In this document: in pieces, positions 53,552 through 63,045 of the stretch
Layout: every line of letters starts with the position of its first letter
How positions within the stretch are numbered: the first letter of the stretch is position 1
Source: Roseihalotalea indica
Lineage (GTDB): Bacteria > Bacteroidota > Bacteroidia > Cytophagales > Cyclobacteriaceae
Assembly (NCBI RefSeq): GCF_022458895.1
Contig: NZ_JAINFL010000014.1
Location: 186,001-250,000, forward strand
Length of the DNA stretch: 64,000 bases
Direction: 5' to 3'
The notes under the pieces: generated by a model
The model's database searches: none
What the model was told of the DNA's origin: nothing
Seen by the model: only the letters and a program-made list of their open reading frames with translations
Position numbers and translations under genes: made by a program

Positions 53552-55294
53552 TTATTCCATTTCCATAATAATGGACTTGAATTGTCCTACTCCATCTCCC
53601 GGTATTTGCACTGCGCGTAAGGTCAAAGAATGCCGGCCTTTTTCCAGATAAACGGTTCCTAAAGGTATTTTCTTCCAATGGGCATCCACATGATTGACTG
53701 GGGGAGTTTGATTGGGAACTGAAATAATCTCCAGGGGAAAAGGAGTATCGATTGTCGCGCGAACAGTTTGGGTTCCAACGGTTGCTTCTATGGTCGAGCC
53801 AGCATTGTCAGGAGAACAGGTATATTCCATCATCAGACGATACTCACCTGGGGTGATTACCTCCATAGGCCAGCTAATGGTATTGTCGGTACTATTCCAG
53901 TCGGTAATCCAGTCATTGGTGTAACCTTGTTCAAACTGATAGTGAAGACCGGGGCTTAGCTGTGCTTCATGAGCGGGAAATACTGTCTTGGGCATTTCAG
54001 AGTAACCTAAGGGAATAGGTAGTTCCTCCAAATGCTCAGTGCCCAGTTGATACCAGTGTTGGTAGGCTTGCACCAGCGAGTCGGTAAGAGCAGTTCTTTC
54101 CTCAGCAATACTCTGTTTCTGACCGGGGTCTTTGATCATATCATATAGAAGGTTTTCTCCGTTTCTTCCCATCACCAGTCGGTAGCGATCTGTACGGATG
54201 CCTCCGGGGCGTGGAGTAACTTCTTTCCCGGAGTAATGCGTAAACAGAAGTCGGTCCGGCCAACTTTCTGAGTTTCCCTTTAGGAGGGGAAGTAAACTTT
54301 TTCCATCCAGGGCCAGCGTATCCGGTACCGAAAAACCCGCCAGTTCTACTAATGTGGGGAGTAAGTCAATATGGGCCGTATTTTGCCGAACTAATGTGTC
54401 TGTAGGCAACTCCTTCGGATAGCGGATAAAACAGGGTACTCGCACTCCACCTTCGTCTACACTGGCTTTTACCCCTTTCATGTCTCCATTGTACCGATGG
54501 CCGTTGGGGCCATTATCCGTAAGAAAGATCACAATGGTATTATCGGTCTGTTTCATCGAGTCCAGTTTATGAAGTAGTCGTCCGATGTTTTCATCCATGT
54601 TCTCGATCATTCCGTAGACTGCGGCAGTTTTATCGTCATATCCAGCCGCCTTATATTGCTCCACGTAGTGATCCGCCACTTGAAACGGGGCATGGGGTAC
54701 ATTGTAGGGTACGTAGCAAAAGAAGGGAGCGTCCTGACTTTCCTCAATGAATTTGATGGCAGCATCGGTCAGTATATCTGTGATATAGCCATGATATTCT
54801 TGTTTCTCGCCATTATGTTCCAAAGTAGGATCAAAATAACGGTTCCAGTGTCCACCACAAAAACCCAGAAATTCGTCGAATCCCTGCCCTAAGGGATGAT
54901 TGGGGTACTGCTCGCCGTTGTGCCACTTTCCAAAGATGCCCGTGCGATAACCATAAGATTTCAGTATCTCTGCAATGGTTACTTCCTCAGACCGCATAGC
55001 CACGCCCCGCCCGGTGACTGCGTAGGTGTTGGTTCTTAGATAATCACGACCAGTGAGCAGTGAGGCGCGGGTGGGAGCACATACCGGGCTGACATAAAAT
55101 CGCTCAAAACGCAGGCTTTCTTTTCCAAGAGCATCCAAAACGGGAGTGCGAATGTCTTTATTGCCATGCAAGTGCAAATCGCCCCATCCCTGATCATCCG
55201 ACATAATCAGAAGAATATTAGGAGAGTTTTGAGCAAACGAAGTGGATACCAGCCACAGGAACAGAAAGACGCAAGAGCTTCTACGTATTATCAT
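53552..55294 (-). CDS. Sulfatase (Cys-type) with C-terminal beta-sandwich domain
   Basis: Formylglycine sulfatase removing sulfate esters from a carbohydrate, about 580 residues. I start it at ATG 55294 (MIIRRSSCVFLFLWLVSTSF, signal peptide ending AQ), 16 nt after the upstream sulfatase stop; the frame opens 42 nt earlier but would overlap it. Metal and catalytic marks: SDDQGWGD, the active-site CAPTRASLLTG with Cys72 (to be converted to formylglycine), GKWHNGE and FLTDNGPNG. The catalytic part ends around residue 450. The last 130 residues form a beta-rich domain (DWNSTDNTISWPMEVI ... GRHSLTLRAV), which I take to be carbohydrate-binding; the four other sulfatases lack it. Last gene of the operon, convergent with the Nramp-like gene. 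Confidence 0.92.
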   Translation of the reverse strand: MIIRRSSCVFLFLWLVSTSFAQNSPNILLIMSDDQGWGDLHLHGNKDIRTPVLDALGKESLRFERFYVSPVCAPTRASLLTGRDYLRTNTYAVTGRGVAMRSEEVTIAEILKSYGYRTGIFGKWHNGEQYPNHPLGQGFDEFLGFCGGHWNRYFDPTLEHNGEKQEYHGYITDILTDAAIKFIEESQDAPFFCYVPYNVPHAPFQVADHYVEQYKAAGYDDKTAAVYGMIENMDENIGRLLHKLDSMKQTDNTIVIFLTDNGPNGHRYNGDMKGVKASVDEGGVRVPCFIRYPKELPTDTLVRQNTAHIDLLPTLVELAGFSVPDTLALDGKSLLPLLKGNSESWPDRLLFTHYSGKEVTPRPGGIRTDRYRLVMGRNGENLLYDMIKDPGQKQSIAEERTALTDSLVQAYQHWYQLGTEHLEELPIPLGYSEMPKTVFPAHEAQLSPGLHYQFEQGYTNDWITDWNSTDNTISWPMEVITPGEYRLMMEYTCSPDNAGSTIEATVGTQTVRATIDTPFPLEIISVPNQTPPVNHVDAHWKKIPLGTVYLEKGRHSLTLRAVQIPGDGVGQFKSIIMEME

Positions 55295-55310
55295 CAATGT
55301 TAGATAGGGG

Positions 55311-56849
55311 CTACTGTCCGGCATTTTGTTTTTCATTTTCTTTATCAGATCGAGCTTTTTGCTTCACGAAATACGGTTGAAAGTTATAAGAGGAGTGCTG
55401 CGTCCACGGAGCATTGATGCTAGGTAAATAGTTTCGGAGGGCTTCTTTCTTAGCTTGATATTTTTCCTGATCAGTTACATTAGTCCACTCGTTTGGGTCA
55501 GTGGTATGGTCGTAAAATTCCTCGGTGCCGTCTTCGTATCGGATATACCGTTCATCCTGAGTTCGTACCGAATGGTTGTTCATCCCGAAGGTAGTGATAG
55601 CGTACCACTCATCTTCTGTAGGCTCATCTTTGATCAGGGGTACTAAACTTCGGCCTTCGTTTCTGGAGTAATGCGGAATGCCTGCTAACTCCAGCAAAGT
55701 TGGGTAGATGGATAATAACTCAACTGGTTCATTTACTACTTTTCCGGCAGGGATTTCCGGTCCGGCCATGAAGAGAGGAGCGTGCGTGGCCTCTTCCCAC
55801 AGGGCGTGCTTGGCAAAGGTGCCTTTTTCTCCCATCCGATATCCGTGGTCTGACCATAGCACAATAATGGTGTTATCCGCAAACTGACTGTTGTCCAGCG
55901 CATCCAGCACCTGTCCAACCTGGTAATCTACAAAACTGACGCAGGCTAAGTAGGCCTGAATCATATCATTCCAGGAACCGCTTTCAATCGCCCAGTCTGT
56001 GGATGGCATCATGGGAAGATCATTGATCTGAAGAGCTACGTCCGGTACATCTTCCAGGTCATCGGCTTTGTAGGGTGGCCGGGCCAGATCTTTGGAGGCG
56101 TGTAGATCAAACCAGGGCTGCGGGACGTACCAGGGCACATGCGGACGTAAAAAACCAACTGCTAAAAAGAAAGGCTGCTCATAATCTCGCTGTAAGCGTT
56201 CGGCAGCCCATTGAGCTGACTGGTAGTCAGGCATCAGAGAGTCTTCCGCCGGGTAAGCTCCCCAGTCGGTGCTGGTTCGTCCGTAGTTTTCTCCGCCGTC
56301 TCCGTCCCACACAAAGCGTTCTTTGGGTACCGGACCAAACCCCTTGGCCCGCCCACCTGATTCATCCAGTATCCCCACAGGAGCATGTTGGTGAAATAGT
56401 TTACCGATACCCATCGTATGGTAGCCCTGCTGCTGGAAATATTCCGGCAGAAAGATAATATCCTCAGTCGCTTCATTATTGTCCCGGATCTTATCATCAT
56501 CAATCATTCCGTAGATGCCGGTAGTTGAAGGACGTAAGCCAGTCATAAGCGAAGCACGAGACGGGCCGCAGAGCGGAGCCTGGCAGTGCGCATTCTGGAA
56601 CAATACTCCTCGAGCGGCCAGACGATCCAGATTGGGAGTCTTAGTATCAGGGTGACCTTCCATACAGCCTAACCAGTCATTAAGATCATCTACTGCAATG
56701 AATAAGACATTAGGCCGCTCCGAAGATTTAGAGGCTGGCTGAGCGGGAGATACTGAGTATAGGCTTAGAAAAAGGATAGCACTGATGCTGAGAGCTTTCC
56801 AAAAGTATATGCTACACAAGATAGCAGCATCACAGTTTATAAAACGCAT
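55311..56849 (-). CDS. Sulfatase (Cys-type), iduronate-2-sulfatase-like
   Basis: Exported sulfatase of 512 residues (signal peptide ending near SPAQ after ILFLSLYSV). It belongs to the iduronate-2-sulfatase-like branch: FIAVDDLNDWLG at the N-terminus, active-site LCGPSRASLMTG (Cys94), then IGKLFHQH, FLRPHVPWYVP and VLWSDHGYRMGEKG. The branch includes exo-sulfatases for several sulfated sugars; substrate cannot be told here. The leader carries ACAACCAACCTAA. It is 167 nt downstream of the next sulfatase gene and 16 nt before the last one. Confidence 0.92.
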   Translation of the reverse strand: MRFINCDAAILCSIYFWKALSISAILFLSLYSVSPAQPASKSSERPNVLFIAVDDLNDWLGCMEGHPDTKTPNLDRLAARGVLFQNAHCQAPLCGPSRASLMTGLRPSTTGIYGMIDDDKIRDNNEATEDIIFLPEYFQQQGYHTMGIGKLFHQHAPVGILDESGGRAKGFGPVPKERFVWDGDGGENYGRTSTDWGAYPAEDSLMPDYQSAQWAAERLQRDYEQPFFLAVGFLRPHVPWYVPQPWFDLHASKDLARPPYKADDLEDVPDVALQINDLPMMPSTDWAIESGSWNDMIQAYLACVSFVDYQVGQVLDALDNSQFADNTIIVLWSDHGYRMGEKGTFAKHALWEEATHAPLFMAGPEIPAGKVVNEPVELLSIYPTLLELAGIPHYSRNEGRSLVPLIKDEPTEDEWYAITTFGMNNHSVRTQDERYIRYEDGTEEFYDHTTDPNEWTNVTDQEKYQAKKEALRNYLPSINAPWTQHSSYNFQPYFVKQKARSDKENEKQNAGQ

Positions 56850-57016
56850 AGAATTAGGTTGGTTGTAGTAATGAATTATGAAGGTAAGCTATTCGCCGGT
56901 GTAGTTCAAACTCTGGCGCCGTTACGTTATCCTGCCTGTTCTCTATCATTAACATAGTTCGTTCCGGTTTTCATTAAGATCGCATGTTGACGTTGTGAGA
57001 CTTTCTGAAACTAACA

Positions 57017-58516
57017 TCAGTTATTCATAGCAGCAGGGGTTTTAATCTCCTCCAGGATAGCCGTGAGGCTATCAACCAGATTTGGTTGGGTTTGAAAAAG
57101 ATTTTCGTTTTCGTCTAAGTCATTGGACAGGTCATACAGTTGACCAGGGGTGTTAATGCCATAGCCATCTTTATGCAGATTATCACTAAAGCCGCCTGAC
57201 CGGTCTGATAAAATCAACTTCCAGTCCCCTTTTCTGACCGCAAAAACGCCGCTTCCGGAATGATGAATTAATGCTCTTGAAGTGAGTTCTTGTGATTCTT
57301 CTCCTTGCAACAAGGGTAACAGGTTATAACTATCTTCAGCAGCACCCTGGGGCAGAACGTAGTTAATAACCTGAGCAAGGGTAGCCATAATATCGATCGA
57401 GCAGATAGTATGCTCGTTGATGGTGTTTTTTGATATCATGCCGGGCCAACAGGCAATAAACGGTACCCGGTGTCCGCCTTCCCAAATATCCGCTTTTAAA
57501 CCTCTAAGCTCGCCGTTTGGCCGGTGACCATACCGTTTGATGACCGAACCTATCAGACCTGAAAAATTGGTGCCATCTCGGGCGGGCGAACCGTTATCGC
57601 TGGTGAAAATGACCAATGTGTTTTCCAGAAAGTTATTTCGTCTCAACGCATCCATCACCTGTCCTACCGACCAGTCTACTTCTACCACAAAATCTCCGTA
57701 GGGTCCGGCCTGGGTTTTATTGTTGAAAGTATCCAGGGGGGCAATGGGAGTATGAGGGGCGGTTAGGGCTACGTACAGAAAGAAGGGTTGATCTTCTTGT
57801 TGAGCCGCCTGATCAATAACGGCCACTGCTTTTCGGGTGATGGTAGGCATCACTTCTTCTAGCTTCCATCCCTTGGCCATCATACCGGCTCGCCCAAACA
57901 GAGAGTCAGGTTTGGGAACAGTAGGTTCTGTGACCACTCTGTCATTCTCAATAAACGTATAGGGTGGGAGATTGGGCACATCATCACCATAATAGTAATC
58001 AAATCCATAGGCGAGCGGCCCACCCTTAATAGGCTTAGAGTAATCCACGTTTTTCCCGTTTGTCTCCGTGGCTGGAAGCCCGTCGGTGGTGGGCCAGTGC
58101 CAGCCCAGGTGCCATTTTCCTACGGCTGCCGTATAATATCCGGTCTCTTGTAACATAGCGGGAAGAGTGAGCTGGTTCTGCTCAATCAAGGGCGGGTCCC
58201 ACTGCCACAGAACCCAACGTTGCAATCGTGTTCGCCAGGCATACCGCCCCGTTAATAAACTGTACCGGGTAGGGGTGCAGACGGCTGAAGATGAGTGCGC
58301 ATCGGTAAAACGCATACCCTGGGCTGCCAGCTTATCGATGTGGGGCGTTTCAAACATGCGTTGCCGGCTGTAGCAGGATATATCTCCGTATCCTAAATCA
58401 TCCGCCAGAATGATTACGATGTTGGGAGGTTTACTGGTCTGCGTTTTCTCAGTACAGGCTATAAGCGTGGTAAATGAGCATAAAATATGAATGAAAGATA
58501 CGAAGCTCCGGTGCAT
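57017..58516 (-). CDS. Sulfatase (Cys-type), lipoprotein, arylsulfatase-like
   Basis: Sulfatase of about 499 residues. The start at ATG 58516 gives MHRSFVSFIHILCSFTTLIAC, an SPII lipobox at Cys21; the longer frame overlaps the upstream gene. Motifs: ILADDLGYGDIS, active-site VCTPTRYSLLTG (Cys80), GKWHLGWHW and FTSDNGSPARDG. It closely resembles the next upstream sulfatase (58525) over its whole length, e.g. both share SSAVCTPTRYS and TGRY, indicating tandem duplication with divergence. The genes are 8 nt apart. Anchoring to the outer membrane suggests action on incoming glycan, unlike its soluble paralog. Confidence 0.92.
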   Translation of the reverse strand: MHRSFVSFIHILCSFTTLIACTEKTQTSKPPNIVIILADDLGYGDISCYSRQRMFETPHIDKLAAQGMRFTDAHSSSAVCTPTRYSLLTGRYAWRTRLQRWVLWQWDPPLIEQNQLTLPAMLQETGYYTAAVGKWHLGWHWPTTDGLPATETNGKNVDYSKPIKGGPLAYGFDYYYGDDVPNLPPYTFIENDRVVTEPTVPKPDSLFGRAGMMAKGWKLEEVMPTITRKAVAVIDQAAQQEDQPFFLYVALTAPHTPIAPLDTFNNKTQAGPYGDFVVEVDWSVGQVMDALRRNNFLENTLVIFTSDNGSPARDGTNFSGLIGSVIKRYGHRPNGELRGLKADIWEGGHRVPFIACWPGMISKNTINEHTICSIDIMATLAQVINYVLPQGAAEDSYNLLPLLQGEESQELTSRALIHHSGSGVFAVRKGDWKLILSDRSGGFSDNLHKDGYGINTPGQLYDLSNDLDENENLFQTQPNLVDSLTAILEEIKTPAAMNN

Positions 58517-58524
58517 GGAATATA

Positions 58525-60093
58525 CTATTTGCCAGAGTCGGTCTGCTCCATCCAGTTTAACTGCGCCCACCGGTCAGGGCCATCGTTTTTTTGTGATGAT
58601 CCGGGGGTGCTTCTTCCTTCCGACACATACCTGGAGAGCAGATCGGTCAGCTGTTTTACTTTCTCAGGATGCTCATTCACCAAGTTTTTCTCTTCCGCTG
58701 GGTCCTGAGCCAGATCGTACAATTGCATCGAGGGCAACTCTTCCAGGTTTTCTGAAGACCGGGGAGCACTCCATCCGCCAGAGCCGGGCCACAGAATGAG
58801 CTTCCAGTTCCCCTGCCGAATGGCAAACCGGCCTTCAATGGAATGGTGAACGGTCGCTTCCCGTAAGGGCTGCTGATACTGCTCCTGCATCAGTACAGGC
58901 ATCAGGCTATAACTGTCTTCAGCGGCGTCATCCGGTAAGGTGGCCCCCGTAAGCTGGGCGGCAGTAGCCATAAAATCAGTAGTGCAGATCACTTCGTCTG
59001 TTGAGAATGCTGCTTTAATGCGGGCGGGCCAGCTTACAATAAATGGAACGCGATGACCACCTTCATAAATATCTGCCTTATGGCCCCGATACACGTAACT
59101 GGGATCATGCCCGACCTGGGCCAGTTCATCAAAATCAGCACGGGGAGAACAACCGTTATCGCTGGTGAAGATGATCATGGTTTTTTCCCGAACACCATTT
59201 TTTTCCAGTGCTTCTACGATTTGCCGCACTACATCGTCTACCTGTAACACAAAATCACCGTAGAAATTGGTGTTGCTTTTTCCTAAAAATTCGGTGGTTG
59301 GCAGGATAGGAGTATGCGGAGCAGGTAAGGCAAAATAGAGGAAAAACGGCTGGTCACCCTGAGCCTGTCGGTTAATGTATTGAACCGCTTTATCGGTCAG
59401 GTGGGGCAACACCAGGGTATGGTTAAAGTCTGAACCAGTTAGCCCTTTTCGCCAGAAACCTTTCGTATCCGTGCTAACGGTAGAGTCCTGGGGAATGGAG
59501 GTGGGTTGATTGTTTTCTACGTATACGTACGGAGGCATATCCAGCGAGCCGCTAAATCCATAGGAATAGGTAAAACCCTGGTCGGCGGGTCCATGTTGAA
59601 CCGGCTTGCTAAAATCTACTTCCGGGTTGCTGCTCAGATTATCGATGTTGTCGGCATCTTCTTTAAACGGCCAATCCCAACCAAGGTGCCATTTTCCGAC
59701 GAAGGCCGTATGATACCCATTATCCTGTAATAGTTCGGCCACTGTAAGGCGTTCGGGTTCTATCAGTGCCTGGGAGTAACCACTAAGCACTGAACTCTTC
59801 AGGCGAGAACGCCAGTTGTATCTTCCGGTTAAGATGCTGTAGCGGGTAGGGGTGCACACCGCGGAACTGGTATGGGCATCGGTAAATCGCACTCCCTGCC
59901 GGGCCAGTCGGTCAATGTGTTCTGTTTGCAATTTAGAATTTTCATTGAAGGCTGATACATCTCCGTATCCCAGATCATCTGCCAGGATATACACAATATT
60001 AGGGGGATTAGACGTGGGTTGGGCCGTCAGTACGGGGGAAATCGCCATAAAAACAAGCCAGCAATAGGTATAATGTTTTAGTAGTTGTTGCAT
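58525..60093 (-). CDS. Sulfatase (Cys-type), arylsulfatase-like, paralog of the next gene
   Basis: Exported sulfatase, 522 residues, with SPI signal peptide (cleavage near LTAQ). Motifs: YILADDLGYGDVS, active-site VCTPTRYSILTG (Cys80), GKWHLGWDW, ALPAPHTPILP and FTSDNGCSPRAD. The leader has ACAACCTAATG. It is followed 8 nt later by the lipoprotein paralog. Cys80 occupies the same position in both. Two similar enzymes may remove sulfates at different positions of one polymer. Confidence 0.93.
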   Translation of the reverse strand: MQQLLKHYTYCWLVFMAISPVLTAQPTSNPPNIVYILADDLGYGDVSAFNENSKLQTEHIDRLARQGVRFTDAHTSSAVCTPTRYSILTGRYNWRSRLKSSVLSGYSQALIEPERLTVAELLQDNGYHTAFVGKWHLGWDWPFKEDADNIDNLSSNPEVDFSKPVQHGPADQGFTYSYGFSGSLDMPPYVYVENNQPTSIPQDSTVSTDTKGFWRKGLTGSDFNHTLVLPHLTDKAVQYINRQAQGDQPFFLYFALPAPHTPILPTTEFLGKSNTNFYGDFVLQVDDVVRQIVEALEKNGVREKTMIIFTSDNGCSPRADFDELAQVGHDPSYVYRGHKADIYEGGHRVPFIVSWPARIKAAFSTDEVICTTDFMATAAQLTGATLPDDAAEDSYSLMPVLMQEQYQQPLREATVHHSIEGRFAIRQGNWKLILWPGSGGWSAPRSSENLEELPSMQLYDLAQDPAEEKNLVNEHPEKVKQLTDLLSRYVSEGRSTPGSSQKNDGPDRWAQLNWMEQTDSGK

Positions 60094-60175
60094 GTGTTTA
60101 CATTAGGTTGTAATGAGAAAAAAAGATAGCAAATATGGGAAACCCTGATCACGCACAGAAGACAGTTATTTTGAA

Positions 60176-61510
60176 TTAGGCTTTTATCTCTTCGGTCAAG
60201 CCAGCTTCCCAGCTTTGCAAAGCTTGTTTTAGCATATTGAATATTTCCGAATGCTCCTCTTTCACATCAGTTGACTCTACCTGATCTGTATCAAGGTTAT
60301 ATAAATAATATTCATCATCTTCAATAACTAGCTTCCAGGGACCCCGACGAGCGGCTTTCTGATCGTGGAACCTCCAGAAGACCGTACGTTCATTCAATTG
60401 CTTTAGTGGCTTGTTACTTAGAAGCTCGGCTATGCTTTGTCCGGAAACCTTTTTTGTATTGCTCGCCGCTAAGTGACAAAGATCGGCCAGGGTTGGAAAC
60501 ATATCCATAGAAAGCACCAACTGGTCGGTTGTTCCTGGTTGAACTTTACCTTTCCAGTAGAAAATGGCCGGTACCCGATGGCCTCCCTCGTATACCTGAC
60601 CTTTGAAACCCCGGAAAGGAGTATTTGCTCCGGCCTTAGGAGAGGCTCCGTTATCGGAACAGAAAATCACCAGCGTATTTTCCAGTAACCCATGATCGTT
60701 CAGGTAAGCCATGATACGTCCCACATTGGCATCCAGAGATTCCACCATTTCTTGGTATGCTTGTGCTACATCGGTTCGGCTTCCTGAAATGGGGAATTCA
60801 CCTTGTACCGTCCGCTCGGCAGGATCATTGGGACCCTGGTAGGGAGAGTGAGGCGCTCCGTGAGGAAGGTATAAAAAGAAAGGGCGGTCCGGAGTATTCT
60901 CCATAAACCGAATGCCATGATCAGTGATCAGGCTGGTCAAATACCCTTTTTCAGGGTGCAGTTCTTTCCCCTTCCACCAATCGGCGTAACCTTCCTGATC
61001 AATATGGCTCTGGTAATCTATATTACCACTCACAAAGCCCCGGAATACATCGAACCCCTGAACAACGGGTCCCAGAGCTGGCTTGTATCCCAGGTGCCAT
61101 TTTCCAAACAACGCGGTACGGTACCCGGCTGCTTTGAACAATTCGGCCAGAGTATATTGGTCTGGGCTCATTCCTGTATCACGATGACTCTTGGCGGTAA
61201 TAACTCCTTCAATACCCACTTCCTGAGGATACAACCCAGTCATGAGAGATGCCCGGGTTGGGCTGCACACCACTCCGTTAGAGTGGTAGTTGGTGAGTTT
61301 CATTCCCTGCCGGGCCAATTGATCAATATGGGGTGTTTGGATGGATGTGCTGCCGTAGCTGCTCAAATCGGCGTATCCCAAATCATCAGCCATGATCAGA
61401 ACCACATTGGGTTTACTTCCCTCAGGCTCATTTTCCGTATGATCCGTTGCTCCCGATTGACAACCCAGGTAGAAAAACATCAAACAGGATAGGCCTAGCT
61501 CATATCTCAT
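60176..61510 (-). CDS. Sulfatase (Cys-type), lipoprotein
   Basis: Sulfatase of 444 residues with lipobox FFYLGC (Cys17). Motifs: IMADDLGYADLS, active-site VCSPTRASLMTG (Cys82), GKWHLGYKP, LPHGAPHSPYQGP and FCSDNGASPKAG. The ATG overlaps the SusD stop by one base (TAATG), so it is translationally coupled to SusD. It is the first enzyme of the operon after the transporter pair and probably surface-exposed, where it could act on the polymer before import. Confidence 0.93.
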   Translation of the reverse strand: MRYELGLSCLMFFYLGCQSGATDHTENEPEGSKPNVVLIMADDLGYADLSSYGSTSIQTPHIDQLARQGMKLTNYHSNGVVCSPTRASLMTGLYPQEVGIEGVITAKSHRDTGMSPDQYTLAELFKAAGYRTALFGKWHLGYKPALGPVVQGFDVFRGFVSGNIDYQSHIDQEGYADWWKGKELHPEKGYLTSLITDHGIRFMENTPDRPFFLYLPHGAPHSPYQGPNDPAERTVQGEFPISGSRTDVAQAYQEMVESLDANVGRIMAYLNDHGLLENTLVIFCSDNGASPKAGANTPFRGFKGQVYEGGHRVPAIFYWKGKVQPGTTDQLVLSMDMFPTLADLCHLAASNTKKVSGQSIAELLSNKPLKQLNERTVFWRFHDQKAARRGPWKLVIEDDEYYLYNLDTDQVESTDVKEEHSEIFNMLKQALQSWEAGLTEEIKA

Positions 61511-63012
61511 TAGTAACCCGGGTTTTGCTCACCTAAATTAGCATTATTGACGAATTCTATACTGGGTATTGGATATAGGTAATATTCTTTTCCGGTAACA
61601 GGGTGAGTGATGGTGCGGTTGCTGGGAAAGGTAAGGTTCAGAAAATCCATCTGCTCCTGAATAATATCTTGCAAGATACCCCACCGATTCAGATCAAAAT
61701 ACCGTTTGGCTTCAAACGCCAGTTCTTTTCTTCTTTCGTTTCCAATCACCTCTCTGAATGCTTGCTGGTTCGGCACTTCCGCAGAAGACAGGGCGGGTAA
61801 GCCGGCATTTGTTCTGGTGCTGTTCATCAGGGTGAAAGCTTCTCCATCGGGTACATAACCTTGCTCATTCAATGCTTCAGCCCGAATCAGTAAAATTTCG
61901 GCGTAGCGAATCAGAGGATAATTCCAGGTGCTTTGCCCTTCCGGATCGCTGGTATTGTAATATTTATTGATATAGTAAAGGCTTCCGTCGGGCTGGCTTG
62001 GGTCAATAAAATTCACCAAATCATAACTCTGTAGGATTACTTCTTTTCGGAGATCACCCTCCTCAAAGATCTGCACGAAGCTGTTCCCGGAAGATAAACT
62101 GCCCCCCTGGCCGTTGAGATTATCGTCGGTGGGTAAGAAAGTGGCCGAGCCATTAAAGTCTGGTGGAGCAAAGCCATCACTTTGCGATCCGGTCGTTTCT
62201 CCGGTTACACCACCGTATTGCACCTCAAGTAAAGAACCTGGGCCATTCTCCTGAGTACCGTTAAAGTTATCTGCGTAGTTAGCCAGTAAACTTCCATTGC
62301 CTATGACCACCTCGGCAGCACTGGCGGCATCATTCCACTCCTCAAGTTCCAGATGAACCATCGCCTTCAGGGCACTGGCCGTATAGGTTGTCGGTCTTCC
62401 GGCTTCCATTCCCGGGCCGCCGGGGTACGTGGTCGGAAGTAATGCAATAGCATCGTTCAAATCACTTTTTATCTGGGCATAGACCTGCTCAATAGTTGCT
62501 CGGGGTTGTTCGGCATCCTCCCGTGCTTTGATTTCTTCCAGAATAAGAGGCACCCCCCCGAAGAGACGCACCAGGTTAAAGTAATAGAATGCCCGCATGA
62601 ACTTGGCCTGTCCCTCAACCGACTCCTGCACGGCCGAGCTGGAAAATTCGTCAACAGACTGAGCATACGCCAGCACAGTATTGGCCCGGGTGATACCCGT
62701 GTAATGCGCTGACCATACGTTTTGAGAGACACTGAAGGTTTCTTCCACGATATAAATATCGGGTTCGGTTTCTTTCCGCCAGGTCCATCCATCATCACTA
62801 GCCAGGTCGGTGAGCCTGAGCATATTACTTTCGTACAAACCCTGTAAGGGTTGATAAATACCGTTTACCGCAGTCAGAACGCCACTTTCGGAATTCAACA
62901 GGTCGTCTAAGGCTACCTGACCCTGAGGGGTAGGCTCAAGAATGTCTTCGCAGTTCATCATCAAGATGGCGCAAAGGCTGATGATCGGGATGATATATTT
63001 ACTATTCTTCAT
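61510..63012 (-). CDS. SusD/RagB-family glycan-binding lipoprotein
   Basis: SusD of 500 residues, SPII signal MKNSKYIIPIISLCAILMMNC. Marks: DDLLNSESGVLTAVNGIYQPLQ, VEGQAKFMRAFYYFNLVRLFGG, the C-terminal NERRKELAFEAKRYFDLNRWG and YPIPSIEF. It follows the truncated SusC by 33 nt and is coupled to the first sulfatase. It belongs to the sulfated-glycan locus on the - strand. Confidence 0.96.
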   Translation of the reverse strand: MKNSKYIIPIISLCAILMMNCEDILEPTPQGQVALDDLLNSESGVLTAVNGIYQPLQGLYESNMLRLTDLASDDGWTWRKETEPDIYIVEETFSVSQNVWSAHYTGITRANTVLAYAQSVDEFSSSAVQESVEGQAKFMRAFYYFNLVRLFGGVPLILEEIKAREDAEQPRATIEQVYAQIKSDLNDAIALLPTTYPGGPGMEAGRPTTYTASALKAMVHLELEEWNDAASAAEVVIGNGSLLANYADNFNGTQENGPGSLLEVQYGGVTGETTGSQSDGFAPPDFNGSATFLPTDDNLNGQGGSLSSGNSFVQIFEEGDLRKEVILQSYDLVNFIDPSQPDGSLYYINKYYNTSDPEGQSTWNYPLIRYAEILLIRAEALNEQGYVPDGEAFTLMNSTRTNAGLPALSSAEVPNQQAFREVIGNERRKELAFEAKRYFDLNRWGILQDIIQEQMDFLNLTFPSNRTITHPVTGKEYYLYPIPSIEFVNNANLGEQNPGY

Positions 63013-63045
63013 AATTTCTCGGGTTTTAGAGTAGTATTGACTTGA

